Source of the DNA: Bacillota bacterium
Lineage (GTDB): Bacteria > Bacillota > Sulfobacillia > RBS10-35 > JAJYVN01
Assembly: GCA_021803205.1 (NCBI GenBank)
Contig: JAJZMB010000020.1
Span: forward strand, 2,245-66,244
Direction of reading: 5' to 3'
Length of the DNA stretch: 64,000 nucleotides
Below the pieces are notes generated by a model. It did no database searches. It was not told the DNA's origin and saw nothing but the letters and a program-made list of their open reading frames with translations. Of this stretch, positions 1 through 8,387 are shown piece by piece. Within the stretch, counting starts at the first letter, position 1. Each line of letters opens with the position of its first letter. The translations under genes and the position numbers were made by a program.

Positions 1-385
1 CCACTCGCCGGCAAGGGCAAGGCTCCGCCGTCGTGACGTCGCTGCCAGTGCACCCAACGAAGTCCGACAGTAAGGCCGGTGAACGCTCGCACGAATCCCG
101 ACGCCAACAGCTTGGCCATGTCGGCGCTGGAGCACATCCCGGCCAACCGCCGCCAGGTGCGCCGCCCAACGAGCGACTGTCGTGGCCGCCGTCGGGTCGG
201 CCACGGTCTCGACGATCACCACCGGCTGGGGGCGCGGCCTGGCCATGCCCTCAACGTGCGGGAAGGGGCATCCAAGCCGCATTACTCGCCTTCCGCGTTG
301 CCGGCCTTGCGCCGCAAGCCCTGTGGGGCCCCGCCGGCACGCTAGTGTGGCGGGGGAGGGATGACCCAAGGCGCGGGGCTTCCGA
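1..385. other. no supported gene at the window edge
   Basis: Short overlapping reading frames exist on the plus strand here, but none has a convincing ribosome site together with protein-like composition. An ATG at 361 has a good GGGGAGGG just upstream. Its frame, however, gives an Arg/Gly/Pro-rich product typical of an off-frame read in high-GC DNA, while the frame starting at 386 gives a balanced protein. The window cuts in here, so part of an upstream gene could be present. Confidence 0.4.
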
Positions 386-1711
386 GTGTGGGTGGAGCCG
401 GACCCGGCGACGAGGCAGCCGGCGGCGCGGGCCGCACGCCTCACCGCCGACCCCGGCCGCTTCGCCCCCCGCGTCCCCTGGGCCCAATCCGAGGCGGACC
501 CGGAGTGGCCCCTGGGGGCGCCCTGGACCTTGCTGCTGGCGTTCCTGAATCTGGAGCGTCGCGTCCCTCCATGGGACTGGCCGACGCATCAGGAGATCGA
601 TGTCTTCAAACCGAACCGGGACGACTGGAAGCGGTTCCAACGCGACGCGGGCGCACCATATCTCCTCACGCGGGATCAAGGGCATCCCTTGTTGTGGTTT
701 CCGTCCGCCGACGGGGAGATGTACGGGTTCCTGTTCAACTTCGGCCTGCAGCTCGGGCAGTGGCATTGGAGCGTGCCCGGCACCGAGCGCGTCGTCCGCG
801 ACCCCGAGACAGGCGGCACCATGATCATCATGGGCGAACGCCACCCGGAGGAGCCGGACGGCAAGACCATCCGCGAGTTGCAGACAGAGGCGCCGCCGGG
901 TTTGTTCGACGTGGACACCACCCAGTTCCGGACGCTGAAGGAGGCCCTGGATGGCGAACTGCGACACCATCCGGGCGACGAACGCAACCGCTGCCGCTTC
1001 TTCGTCTACCCGGCAGCCGCAGAGGGGCATGGATTCGGCAAGCCTTACGGACTCCAGACGCTGGAGGCACAACGACAGGGGCTCGCGGCCCTGGCCCGGA
1101 CCTGGTTGAGCCCTCACCCGGCTCTGTGGAACGTCTTCGTCACCCACGCTCGGAGGAGGGAACTCGGCGGCCACGCCAATCCTGAGGAGGGCGACCGCAA
1201 AACTGAGGATGCACTTGCGGCCATCCCGGCTGCCGAGCGCTTCCGCCGAACATGTGCACAAGCCGGCGGCAACCCGTTGCAGCCCCTGCTGGACCGTCTC
1301 CGGCCAGCACCGCAGGCCGGGTACGCCACCTCCCCTCGGGTGCTCCCCGCCTTGCAGGTCAAGGCCAGTGGGGGCCGGGAGGCTGGGGCCGCCGGGACCT
1401 CCGGTCTCTCGGCAAAGGGTGTCGAGGTCGGCCGTCGACACCGGGAAGCGCAAACGGCGGCAGCGAAGCGTCGCCTGGCGCGCGCGTCGGGCGTGCAAGA
1501 GCTCCTTGGCACGACCGACCTGTTCGCGACCGTCGCCCAGCAGATCATGTGGGCTGTCCAGGTCGGCGTGACGGTGCGCGCCTGCCCCCACCCGGGCTGC
1601 GGCCGGGCGTTTGTCCCCGAGTCCGGCAAGCATCGGTACTGCGCGGAGCACCGCAGCGGCACCGCGCGCTCGCAACGTACCCACAGCCGCCGTTCCCGTG
1701 AGGAGGGATGA
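386..1711 (+). CDS. unknown protein with C-terminal Cys/His zinc-binding motif
   Basis: 441 residues if the GTG at 386 is used; the start is uncertain because no strong ribosome site precedes it (another GTG lies at 392). I do not recognise the main body, which is rich in Trp and charged residues and reads as a genuine globular protein over about residues 40-290. A charged, Ala/Arg-rich segment follows. Near the end comes CPHPGCGRAFVPESGK followed by RYCAEHR, a C-x4-C spacing then Cys and His, which looks like a small zinc finger of the kind seen at the C-terminus of CGNR-type and other mobile-element proteins. It converges on the primase-polymerase gene at 1753-3122, so it probably belongs to the same accessory patch. 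Function unknown. Confidence 0.7.
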   Translation: MWVEPDPATRQPAARAARLTADPGRFAPRVPWAQSEADPEWPLGAPWTLLLAFLNLERRVPPWDWPTHQEIDVFKPNRDDWKRFQRDAGAPYLLTRDQGHPLLWFPSADGEMYGFLFNFGLQLGQWHWSVPGTERVVRDPETGGTMIIMGERHPEEPDGKTIRELQTEAPPGLFDVDTTQFRTLKEALDGELRHHPGDERNRCRFFVYPAAAEGHGFGKPYGLQTLEAQRQGLAALARTWLSPHPALWNVFVTHARRRELGGHANPEEGDRKTEDALAAIPAAERFRRTCAQAGGNPLQPLLDRLRPAPQAGYATSPRVLPALQVKASGGREAGAAGTSGLSAKGVEVGRRHREAQTAAAKRRLARASGVQELLGTTDLFATVAQQIMWAVQVGVTVRACPHPGCGRAFVPESGKHRYCAEHRSGTARSQRTHSRRSREEG

Positions 1712-1752
1712 GCCTGCCCTGCCGCTGGCCGTGTGCCGGGTCGAGCGCGTGC

Positions 1753-3122
1753 TCACGTCGTTCCGCTCCGCCCGCGCTCCGGCGGCGTGCGGTACCCGAT
1801 GACCCGGCCGTTGTGCACGATCGGCACGACTTCGCCGCGCTCGGCCATCTTCTGCAGCGTGAACCACGGCAACGCGCGCGGCTTGCGCGGGTCGCGCGAC
1901 GGGCGCATCTCCAGCGTCGGGTCCCAGGGGCAGGGCACCCAGCCCCCGTCGTCGTCGGGCGGGCTGCCCGTGCCGGACGAGCCCTGTTCTGGACCTGCGG
2001 ACGCCCCGGAAGTGCCCGCCGCAGAAGGGCTGCCGGGATCGGCACCGCCGTTTGAGGGGATAGCACCGGCCGTCCCCATCCCCTCAATCGTGGGTATCGT
2101 GCCCGCTTCGCCCTGTGCGCCAAGGCCGCCGGCCATGCCCGCACCCTCGTCGTCGGCACCCACGGCCGCCCCCAGACGCTGCCGGCCTTCGCGGATGTCC
2201 TTCGCGAGCTTGCGCATGCCGGGAGCCCGAGCGCGGCGACGACCTGCTCCAGCGTCCAATCGGCGGCGAGCATCTGCAGTTCGAGGCGGCGGACGGCCTC
2301 GCTGCGCTGCCCCTGGGGCACGCCCTCGCGGAGGAGGTCCAGGTCGTACGGCAGCCAGCCGGCGTCGACGAGACGGCCGGCCTGGTCGGGGCCGCGGTCC
2401 CCGGTCGCTGCCAGGTAGGCGGCTCTGGGTAGCAGCACGACGCTGGCCTGGGCCGCCGTCCGGAGCTTGCCTGACATCGCGGCCAGGACGCTTGCCGGCG
2501 CCCGCGTGAACCCAACTTGCCAGGGGCTATGGCCGGGCAGCCAGCGATAGGCGCCTTCCGGCCCGACCGACGGTGGCAAGACAACCTGCTTGCCCTGCCA
2601 GTAGAGCCCAAGGCCGTCGTGCCCACGGTCGCCTCCGGTGGCGCGCAGCTTCACGCCGGCCGGCGCGCGCCACAGGACCCGCAGGCCGGCAGATTGCGTC
2701 AGGTAGGCAGCGCTGCGGAGGTTCGGGCCGAACATCCCGGCCTCGCGAAACTCGGTGACGGCCGCCTGTGGCATGCCAGACGTGATCCCGAGGTGGGCCG
2801 CCAAGTCGGCGACGCCCCGCGGACCGTCCACGTCCGCTCCGATCAAGCCGTCAGAGCCCAGGCATCCCGGACCGCACCGGCACCCGATATTGAGATGGCT
2901 GGCGCCGGGCGCGGCGAGCCAGGCGTCCAACTCTTCGCCGGTCGGAACGCCTCGCTGCTGCCAGCCGTCCATATGCCGGCCGGTGGTGGGGTCCCAGGGG
3001 CGTTTGCCGGGGTGGGAGCAATTGCAGGTTGGCGGGCACTCCGCCACCACCGCGAATCCGAGGGCCGCGTACTCCGTCGCGCTGCCCAGGGGCGTGCGGG
3101 TCCGCGAGCCGTCCGAGGCCAT
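1753..3122 (-). pseudogene. bifunctional DNA primase/polymerase (Prim-Pol), frameshifted
   Basis: Start ATG at 3122 with AGGGAGG about 9 nt upstream. The first ~300 residues match the Prim-Pol family found in plasmid, phage and integrated-element replication proteins: YAALGFAVV near residue 18, GKRPWDP, the acidic metal motif GADVDGP, and GKQVVLPPS further on. The frame is good down to about 2230 (VVAALGLP). It then degenerates into Arg/Ala-rich off-frame sequence, while the next frame picks up a sensible continuation (GMRKLAKDIREGRQRLG) and ends at 1753 with IVHNGRVIGYRTP. One missing G in the CCGGC at the junction would explain this. Restored, the protein is about 456 residues. A separate small gene starting at ATG 2217 is less likely, since no ribosome site precedes it. 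Confidence 0.75.
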
Positions 3123-3277
3123 GCCGTCCGCCGCCTCCCTGGCGGACACACGGCGGACGCGGGAGCCGTTGCCCGCGCGCCCCCGCCCCCGAGCCGTCGT
3201 GATAACCGACCTACCTGCGTCGGCCACCACTCCGCGCCAGGGGCCGGGTCAGCACCACCTCGATTCGCTCAATTGCG

Positions 3278-4015
3278 TTGCGCGGGTCAGCACGGCAAAG
3301 CAGGCGGAGGCGGGCAACCACCATCCAGTGCGAGTGGTTTCCGGACCTGCCGCCCGCGATGGCAACACCCGACCCATGGCGGCGAGGCGAGCGGAACTGG
3401 CTGGAGACGGAGATGCGTCTCTGCGGCGGCGCCAGGCGCACGGCGTTCAACCGACTGGCCGGCGGCCTCACGAGGGCGGCACGCGGCAAGCCGGCCACTC
3501 CCTCGGCGGGGGGGACCGCTGCGCCCACAGAAAGAGTCGAGACCACGACCGACAGGAGCGCAGCCCTGCGTCGGGAGTTGAAGCAGGGGCTGCAGACCGC
3601 GTTCGGGCTCAACAACCGTTATGCGGACGACGCCATCCTCAAGGCCAACGAGGTCATCAAGGCCAACGAGGTCATCAAGGCCAACGAGGTCATCGCCTCG
3701 CAGCGGAAGCTGATCCCGACGCAAATCGCGGAGACCGAAGCAAAACGGGAGCGGACAGAGCGGAAACGGAAGGCCAGTCAGCGGAAGGCGGAGCGGCTGC
3801 GAGGGGCGGGGCGGGAGGTCGAGGCGGCGGCCGTCGAACAGGCCATGCGGGGGCAGGGACTCCGCCTGACCAAGCTGGGCGGTGGCGCGGGACCGGGCCG
3901 ATTCTGGCAACGGACGCGGGCCGTGCGAGGGCTCTCCGGTCCGGGTGGGAGTCCCGGCGTGCGAGGCGCGGTAGCGCCCCGTAGCCCGAGTCCGCCTGTC
4001 GCCTACGTCCCGTGA
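3278..4015 (+). pseudogene. tnpB: truncated TnpB (IS200/IS605 OrfB) N-terminal half
   Basis: Residues about 40-200 of this frame resemble the N-terminal half of TnpB RNA-guided nucleases: NWLETEMRLCGGARRTAFNRL, then LKQGLQTAFGLNNRYADDAI, then a Lys/Arg/Glu-rich helical stretch. The RuvC catalytic region and Cys4 zinc ribbon that should follow are absent. At 3877 the frame runs straight into the transposon right-end repeat and stops at 4013-4015. TnpB is normally about 370-450 residues, so this is an internally deleted element. The start codon is unclear (TTG at 3278; a ribosome-site-like GGCGGAGG at about 3303 has no start after it). No partner tnpA is visible. It carries an internal 18-bp triplication (see 3641). 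Confidence 0.8.
3641..3694 (+). repeat. 18-bp in-frame tandem repeat, three copies, inside tnpB remnant
   Basis: AAGGCCAACGAGGTCATC is present three times back to back, encoding KANEVI three times. In TnpB relatives the corresponding stretch after the conserved RYADDAIL occurs once, so this is a local expansion by slippage or unequal recombination that preserves the reading frame. Confidence 0.9.
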
Positions 4016-4109
4016 GGTACAAATCCACGGCCGAAACGGGCGAAATCCTGGTCGGGCGGACGGTGTGGAACGCCGCAAGAGCGGTTTGTACACATTTTTC
4101 TAACCAGGC
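3877..4109 (+). mobile_element. TnpB-type transposon right end, copy 1 (likely omega/reRNA scaffold)
   Basis: This 233-nt segment is nearly identical to 24791-25024, and identity stops sharply after TAACCAGGC in both. In IS200/IS605 elements the 3' end of tnpB and the right end encode the guide RNA scaffold. Hairpins are visible: CCGGG(tgggagt)CCCGG near 3941-3957, a longer imperfect stem at about 3957-3984, and a subterminal CCGC-AAGA-GCGG hairpin at 4073-4084 followed by TTTGTACACATTTTT. The subterminal hairpin fits the right-end palindrome recognised by TnpA-type transposases. If a guide RNA is still made, the guide would begin at 4110. The scaffold role is inferred from family knowledge; the repeat and hairpins are seen directly. 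Confidence 0.75.
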
Positions 4110-4263
4110 CGCACGCACAAGGACCGCGCCGGTGTAGGCCAGCGGGCCCGCCGATCGGGTCGCGGACGACACCGCCGCACGGCACGGGCGCAACAGTCGC
4201 CGCGGCACAGGGGCGGAGGGCGTAACTGCTCCGTCCACCGCCGGCTGTGCGGAGGAGTTACGC

Positions 4264-5460
4264 TCAGGCCAGGCGCCCCCCGGGGTGGATGTGCACCGTC
4301 ACGTGCACCGTCAGGTGCATCCGAGAGAAGACGGCGGGCCAGTCGGCCACGGCGGCGGGGTCGCGCTGCCGCTCCAACGCCCCGAAGCCGATGACGTCGG
4401 CACCGAAGGCCTGCAGGCTGTCGAGCGCGGCGCGCAGCTCTTGGGTGGCCGCCGCGGCGGCGGCCCGCTCCAGCGCGAGCCGGTCCGGAGTCGCCCGCAG
4501 CGAGATGCCCGGCCCCTGTCGGATCCGCGTGACCAGGGTCAGCGCTATCGCGCCGGCGCCGGGGCCGTCCAGGTGCAGGTGCTTGCGCCGGCCGACCACG
4601 TCCAGGGTGATGCGCCCGGAGCCGCCGGACGCCGGAAAGGTCAGCGGCTGGAACCCTCCGGACTGCAGCAGCCAACTGAGCGCCCGGCTGCGGCGCATGC
4701 CCAGCACGCCGCTCAGCACCCCTCCGCGGAAGACAGCCGTGCCCGCGGCGCGGTATCCCTTCGGCGTCTGCACCAGGACCGGCGCCCAGGCGGCGCTGTA
4801 CCCGGTGGACAGGCGAGACATGAAACGCCAGAAGGGGATGGGGATCGAGCCTGTATCGGTGGCCTCCGAATGCTTGAGCCGCTCGCCGATCTCCAGGGCG
4901 GATCCCCCCGGCTGCGGCGCCTGCAGCATCTTGCCGGCCTCGCCCTCGACCACGGCGACCTCCGCGCGGAGCGAGAAATCCCCGTCGCGCAGCAGCGCGT
5001 CCAGCGATCGCCGCGCGCCTGCCCGGGCCAGTCCCTCCCCGACCAGGACCAGATCGGTGGCCCAGAACCCGATCCGCACGTCGGTCTGCCCCTGGGTCGC
5101 CTCCACCGCCTGCGCGAAGTCCGGGCCGCTGCCCTGCAGCGTGAGGACGACGGGCTGACTGGGGCTCCCGCCGCCCCCTCCACCGGCGGCTCCCCCCCCT
5201 CCCGAGCCCGTGCCTCCTCCGCCCCCGCCGCCCCCGGTCTGGCCGGTGGGACCCCCGTGGTGGTACATCTGCAGCGTCGCCGTCAGGCCCCGCCCGGGGC
5301 CGGAGTCCAGGGCCACGCCCAGGACCACGGCGTTGCGTCCGATGGAGAGTAACTGGGCACAGCCCGCACACAGGACCGCGGACACCAGCGCCGCGACAAG
5401 GCACGCCCGCGCCGGCCACGCAGCGGACCGCCGGCGGGGGCCGGCTCCGCAGCGCGTCAC
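4264..5460 (-). CDS. gerC: spore germination lipoprotein GerC family
   Basis: 398 residues from GTG 5460, whose GTG overlaps the TGA of gerB (GTGA), indicating translational coupling. The N-terminal signal LVAALVSAVLCAGC ends in a lipobox-like Cys (position -3 is Cys rather than the usual Leu). The C-terminal half has the Ger(x)C hallmarks, including FGADVIGFGALERQRDP close to the end. In sporulating Bacillota GerC is the inner-membrane lipoprotein subunit of the GerA-type germinant receptor. Oddity: just after the mature N-terminus there is a very long Gly-rich run (about residues 67-95), interrupted only by Thr, Ser and Ala, that is not part of the normal domain. It ends the operon; the TnpB right end lies about 150 bp beyond the stop. 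Confidence 0.9.
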   Translation of the reverse strand: MTRCGAGPRRRSAAWPARACLVAALVSAVLCAGCAQLLSIGRNAVVLGVALDSGPGRGLTATLQMYHHGGPTGQTGGGGGGGGTGSGGGGAAGGGGGGSPSQPVVLTLQGSGPDFAQAVEATQGQTDVRIGFWATDLVLVGEGLARAGARRSLDALLRDGDFSLRAEVAVVEGEAGKMLQAPQPGGSALEIGERLKHSEATDTGSIPIPFWRFMSRLSTGYSAAWAPVLVQTPKGYRAAGTAVFRGGVLSGVLGMRRSRALSWLLQSGGFQPLTFPASGGSGRITLDVVGRRKHLHLDGPGAGAIALTLVTRIRQGPGISLRATPDRLALERAAAAAATQELRAALDSLQAFGADVIGFGALERQRDPAAVADWPAVFSRMHLTVHVTVHIHPGGRLA

Positions 5461-6575
5461 GGCCCCCACCCCCCGGCCGGCGCACGGGGGGGCGCGGTGC
5501 GCCCGCCGCGCATCAGGATCCCGGTCGGCACCAACACGCCGAGGACCACCACCCCGATGTTCCAGGCGATGAACAGGGCGTGGAAGGTAGGCTCGGGCAG
5601 CGGCAGGGACGCCACGGCCGCGGCCATGGCGCCAAGGACCTCCACCGGTCCCCGCCGCGGCAGGGCCGGGATCAGGCGGCGCAGGAGCCAGGCGGCCATC
5701 CAGAGGTAGGTCGCAAAGACCAGGAAGGTCAGGGCGTACCAGACCAGCAGCGTCACGCCGACGAGGCTGCGCAGGGGCAGCCAGTGCCAGCCGATGGTGG
5801 CCTCGGCGGCGAGGAACGGGAAGTTGAACTGCGTGACCAGCGGGGCGCCGAACACGGCCAGGGGCAGCACAAGCGCGGCGACGACCAGCGCCCAGGCCAG
5901 CACCGCCGCCAGCGCCAGCCGGGTCGCCGGCGGACGACGCGCCAGCATGGGCCCCAGGACCAGCAGGCACAGGAAGCCGCGGATTGTCCCCGTCGCCCCG
6001 GCGAGTTGCGGGGACAGCCACTGGGCCCCGGTCGGCGGACGCAGTGGCAGCAGCGCCCCCAAGCGCAGGTGGAAGGCCGCCAGCGGGCCGTAGATGCCGA
6101 GCAGCCCCGCCGCAAGCAGCGGCGCGAGGGCCTCGGCGCAGCGCGCGATGGCCTCCGGGCCCGAGCGCGCGGCGTAGGTGCCGACGGCGGCCACCATCAC
6201 GGCCACGAAGGCGATCGGCAGCCGGGGCAGCAGGTCGCCGTGCGCCGCGGGTCCGTATACCAGCAGGCAGCCAGGTACGCTGAACAGGAACAGGAGCGTC
6301 AGCGCCGCCAGGTACACGTAGCCGACCGCGGGCCCCAGCGCGAGCAAGACGGTCCGGTCCAGGCTGCGCCCGTGTGCGCGGCGGGCGAGAGCAGTCGCCA
6401 CGGCGATCCCCCACAACCCGACACCCAGCGCCGGCAGCGCGCCCCACCAGGCGGCGCGCGCCCCCAGGCGCGGGATGAGCAGGGCGGGCAGGTCGAAGGG
6501 GGTGAGGCACAGGCTCAGCGTGAACACCAAAAGCAGGATCTGCCACGACGACAGCCTCGGCTGCGCGGCACTCAT
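5457..6575 (-). CDS. gerB: spore germination permease GerB family
   Basis: 372 residues, about ten hydrophobic segments, matching the GerB/GerAB family of the amino acid-polyamine-organocation superfamily (spore permease). The ATG at 6575 overlaps the gerA stop (ATGA), and its own stop overlaps the gerC start. In Bacillus receptors this subunit binds the germinant or forms part of its channel in the inner spore membrane. Length and order A-B-C fit a complete receptor operon. The germinant cannot be told from sequence. Confidence 0.92.
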   Translation of the reverse strand: MSAAQPRLSSWQILLLVFTLSLCLTPFDLPALLIPRLGARAAWWGALPALGVGLWGIAVATALARRAHGRSLDRTVLLALGPAVGYVYLAALTLLFLFSVPGCLLVYGPAAHGDLLPRLPIAFVAVMVAAVGTYAARSGPEAIARCAEALAPLLAAGLLGIYGPLAAFHLRLGALLPLRPPTGAQWLSPQLAGATGTIRGFLCLLVLGPMLARRPPATRLALAAVLAWALVVAALVLPLAVFGAPLVTQFNFPFLAAEATIGWHWLPLRSLVGVTLLVWYALTFLVFATYLWMAAWLLRRLIPALPRRGPVEVLGAMAAAVASLPLPEPTFHALFIAWNIGVVVLGVLVPTGILMRGGRTAPPRAPAGGWGP

Positions 6576-8098
6576 CTCCGGCCCCCCCTGCGTGCGGCCA
6601 CCGCCTGGCGCGGCCGGTACTCGGCGGGCCGGAAGCGCAACTGCCCGCGACCGGGCTGAGCCACCGTGCGCGCCACGGCGGAGGGGCTCCTGGCCGCGGC
6701 CAGCGGCGCCAGGTAGGGGACTCCGGCGGACTCCAGCGAGGCAAGGTGGACGAGCATGACCAGGAGCCCGGTGAACCAGCCGAGGAGGCCACCCACCGCC
6801 GCCAGCGCAACGAGGGCGTACTTCCAGATGCGCAGGGCGTAGGAGAGCGGGAACTTGAGGGTGAGGAAGGCCCCCATCAGGCTCGCGGCGACGACGATCA
6901 TCAGCAGGGTCGAGGCCAGGTGCGCCTGCACCATCAGCTGGCCGACGATCAGCGTGCCCACTATGGACAGGGCGTTGCCGATGGCGCTCGCCGACTGGGC
7001 GGTGGCCTCAGCCAGGATGTCGGCCACCACCATCATCAGGACGGCCTCGGTGGCCACGGGGTAGGGCACGGCGAAACGCGACGCCGCGAGCGTGATGATC
7101 AGCGGCACAGGTAGGAACAGGGGATCGGCGCCGAGCAGGGCGACATAGAGCGCCGGCAGGCTGAGGGCCAGAAACAGGCCGCTCAGGCGCAGCAGGCGGA
7201 CAAACAGCGTGACCGCCGGCCCCGGCAGCGCCCCCTCGCCGTCGTGCTGAAAGTCGAAAAAGGTCACCGGGACCAACAGCGTGAACGGCTCGCCCTCCAC
7301 GACCAGGACCAGGCGCCCCTGGGCCAGCCCGTAGGCGACCCGGTCGGGCCGCTCGGTCTGCTCCACCAGGGGGAAGACCGCCCAACTGTGCTGGAAGGTG
7401 AGTTCGGCCACGTCCATCGACGTGCGGATGAAGTCGACGGCGATGCTCTGCAGTCCCGCGCGGGCCTGGCGGACCGTCTCGGGCCGGGCGACGTCCGAGA
7501 GGTAGAGCATGGCCACGCGCGTCCGTGACCGGCGGCCGACCGTGTGGTACTGGACGCGCAGCCCCGGGTCGCGCAGGCGGTTGCGGATCAGGCCGACGTT
7601 GGTCTGGAGGTTTTCCACAAACGCTTCCTTGGGCCCGACGACCTCCTGCTCCGTCGTCGGCTCGCCCACCGCGCGCTGCTGCAGGCCCTTCAGGTCCAGG
7701 GCCAGCGGCGGGCCCGCCGGGGGCAGGAGCACCACCGAGCCGAGCAGGAGACGGTGCACCAGGACGTGGAGGTTCGGGATCGGTTGGGCCCTGGGCAACG
7801 CCTCCGGCCGCAGGGTGCCGGAGACGATCGGTTTCACCACCTCGTCCCAGAGGCGCCGACCGTCGATCAGGGTCTCGATGTAGGCAAGCCCCAGGGCGGA
7901 GCCGTCGGGCTGGGGAACGCGCAGGCAGCGCAGGTCGTCGCCGGGCAGCGCCTGCTGCACCTCCGCCAGGGTGGGCGGCCGTGCGAAGGGCAGCTCTCCC
8001 GCCAGGTCGGCGACGTGCACCTGGAGGTCGCGGCTGGCCCGCAGGAGCGCGCGCGCCTGCTCCCGGGACTGGTGCCGTCCTGCGTGTGCGCCCGGCAT
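6572..8098 (-). CDS. gerA: spore germination protein GerA family
   Basis: 508 residues from ATG 8098, chosen because GGAGGGGG sits 6 nt upstream; a longer read from 8143 has no such site. The N-terminal ~270 residues are the cytoplasmic domain, with the signature EPTTEQEVVGPKEAFVENL and LIRNRLRDP. They are followed by about five membrane segments (from LFLALSLPALYVALL onward) and a basic tail. This is the GerAA-type subunit that, in characterised Bacillus receptors, assembles into a ligand-gated ion channel with GerB and GerC. It is the first gene of a three-gene operon and divergent from the efflux/two-component cluster across the 8099-8387 gap. Its presence is the main evidence that the host forms endospores. 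Confidence 0.95.
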   Translation of the reverse strand: MPGAHAGRHQSREQARALLRASRDLQVHVADLAGELPFARPPTLAEVQQALPGDDLRCLRVPQPDGSALGLAYIETLIDGRRLWDEVVKPIVSGTLRPEALPRAQPIPNLHVLVHRLLLGSVVLLPPAGPPLALDLKGLQQRAVGEPTTEQEVVGPKEAFVENLQTNVGLIRNRLRDPGLRVQYHTVGRRSRTRVAMLYLSDVARPETVRQARAGLQSIAVDFIRTSMDVAELTFQHSWAVFPLVEQTERPDRVAYGLAQGRLVLVVEGEPFTLLVPVTFFDFQHDGEGALPGPAVTLFVRLLRLSGLFLALSLPALYVALLGADPLFLPVPLIITLAASRFAVPYPVATEAVLMMVVADILAEATAQSASAIGNALSIVGTLIVGQLMVQAHLASTLLMIVVAASLMGAFLTLKFPLSYALRIWKYALVALAAVGGLLGWFTGLLVMLVHLASLESAGVPYLAPLAAARSPSAVARTVAQPGRGQLRFRPAEYRPRQAVAARRGGRR

Positions 8099-8270
8099 GA
8101 TCCCCCTCCGCTTCCCCGCTCTGCCCGCGTTAGCATGCCGCACGCGGCCGCGGTTCAGACGCGGGCGGGAGGGCGGCCGGATGCGGACGGAGCCCGCGAC
8201 GGGCGCTGGATGGTGGATATTCCGCCGCGGATCGGCGGAGGCGATCGGACATCCGTACGGCGGGTGTCTC

Positions 8271-8309
8271 TCTCAGCAAACTCTCAGCCCCGTTTCGGCG
8301 GCATTACAG
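8271..8309 (+). promoter_or_regulatory. tandem 11-bp-spaced direct repeats, predicted response-regulator operator upstream of the pump operon
   Basis: Hexamers TCTCAG (8271), TCTCAG (8282), TTTCGG (8293) and TTACAG (8304) start exactly 11 bp apart. That is one helical turn, the arrangement bound by OmpR/PhoB-family regulators. A -10-like AATACT lies at 8321-8326. A similar array precedes the DUF5666 gene (12317-12356), and the operon encodes an OmpR-family regulator, so self-control by that regulator is the simplest reading. Spacing is seen; binding is inferred. Confidence 0.65.
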
Positions 8310-8387
8310 ATCCCTCCCCCAATACTGGGGTCGACGCCCGTGGTGGGTCGTGGGGGTTGGTGGGCCCACGTGTTCGGGGGTGTGGAC

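Noticed and set aside
361-1185. Frame starting at ATG 361 with a good ribosome site
   Set aside because: The translated sequence is low-complexity Arg/Gly/Pro. The frame from 386 is protein-like and carries the Cys/His motif.
3641-3694. CRISPR-like or satellite array
   Set aside because: Only three adjacent 18-bp units without spacers, in frame within a tnpB coding sequence.
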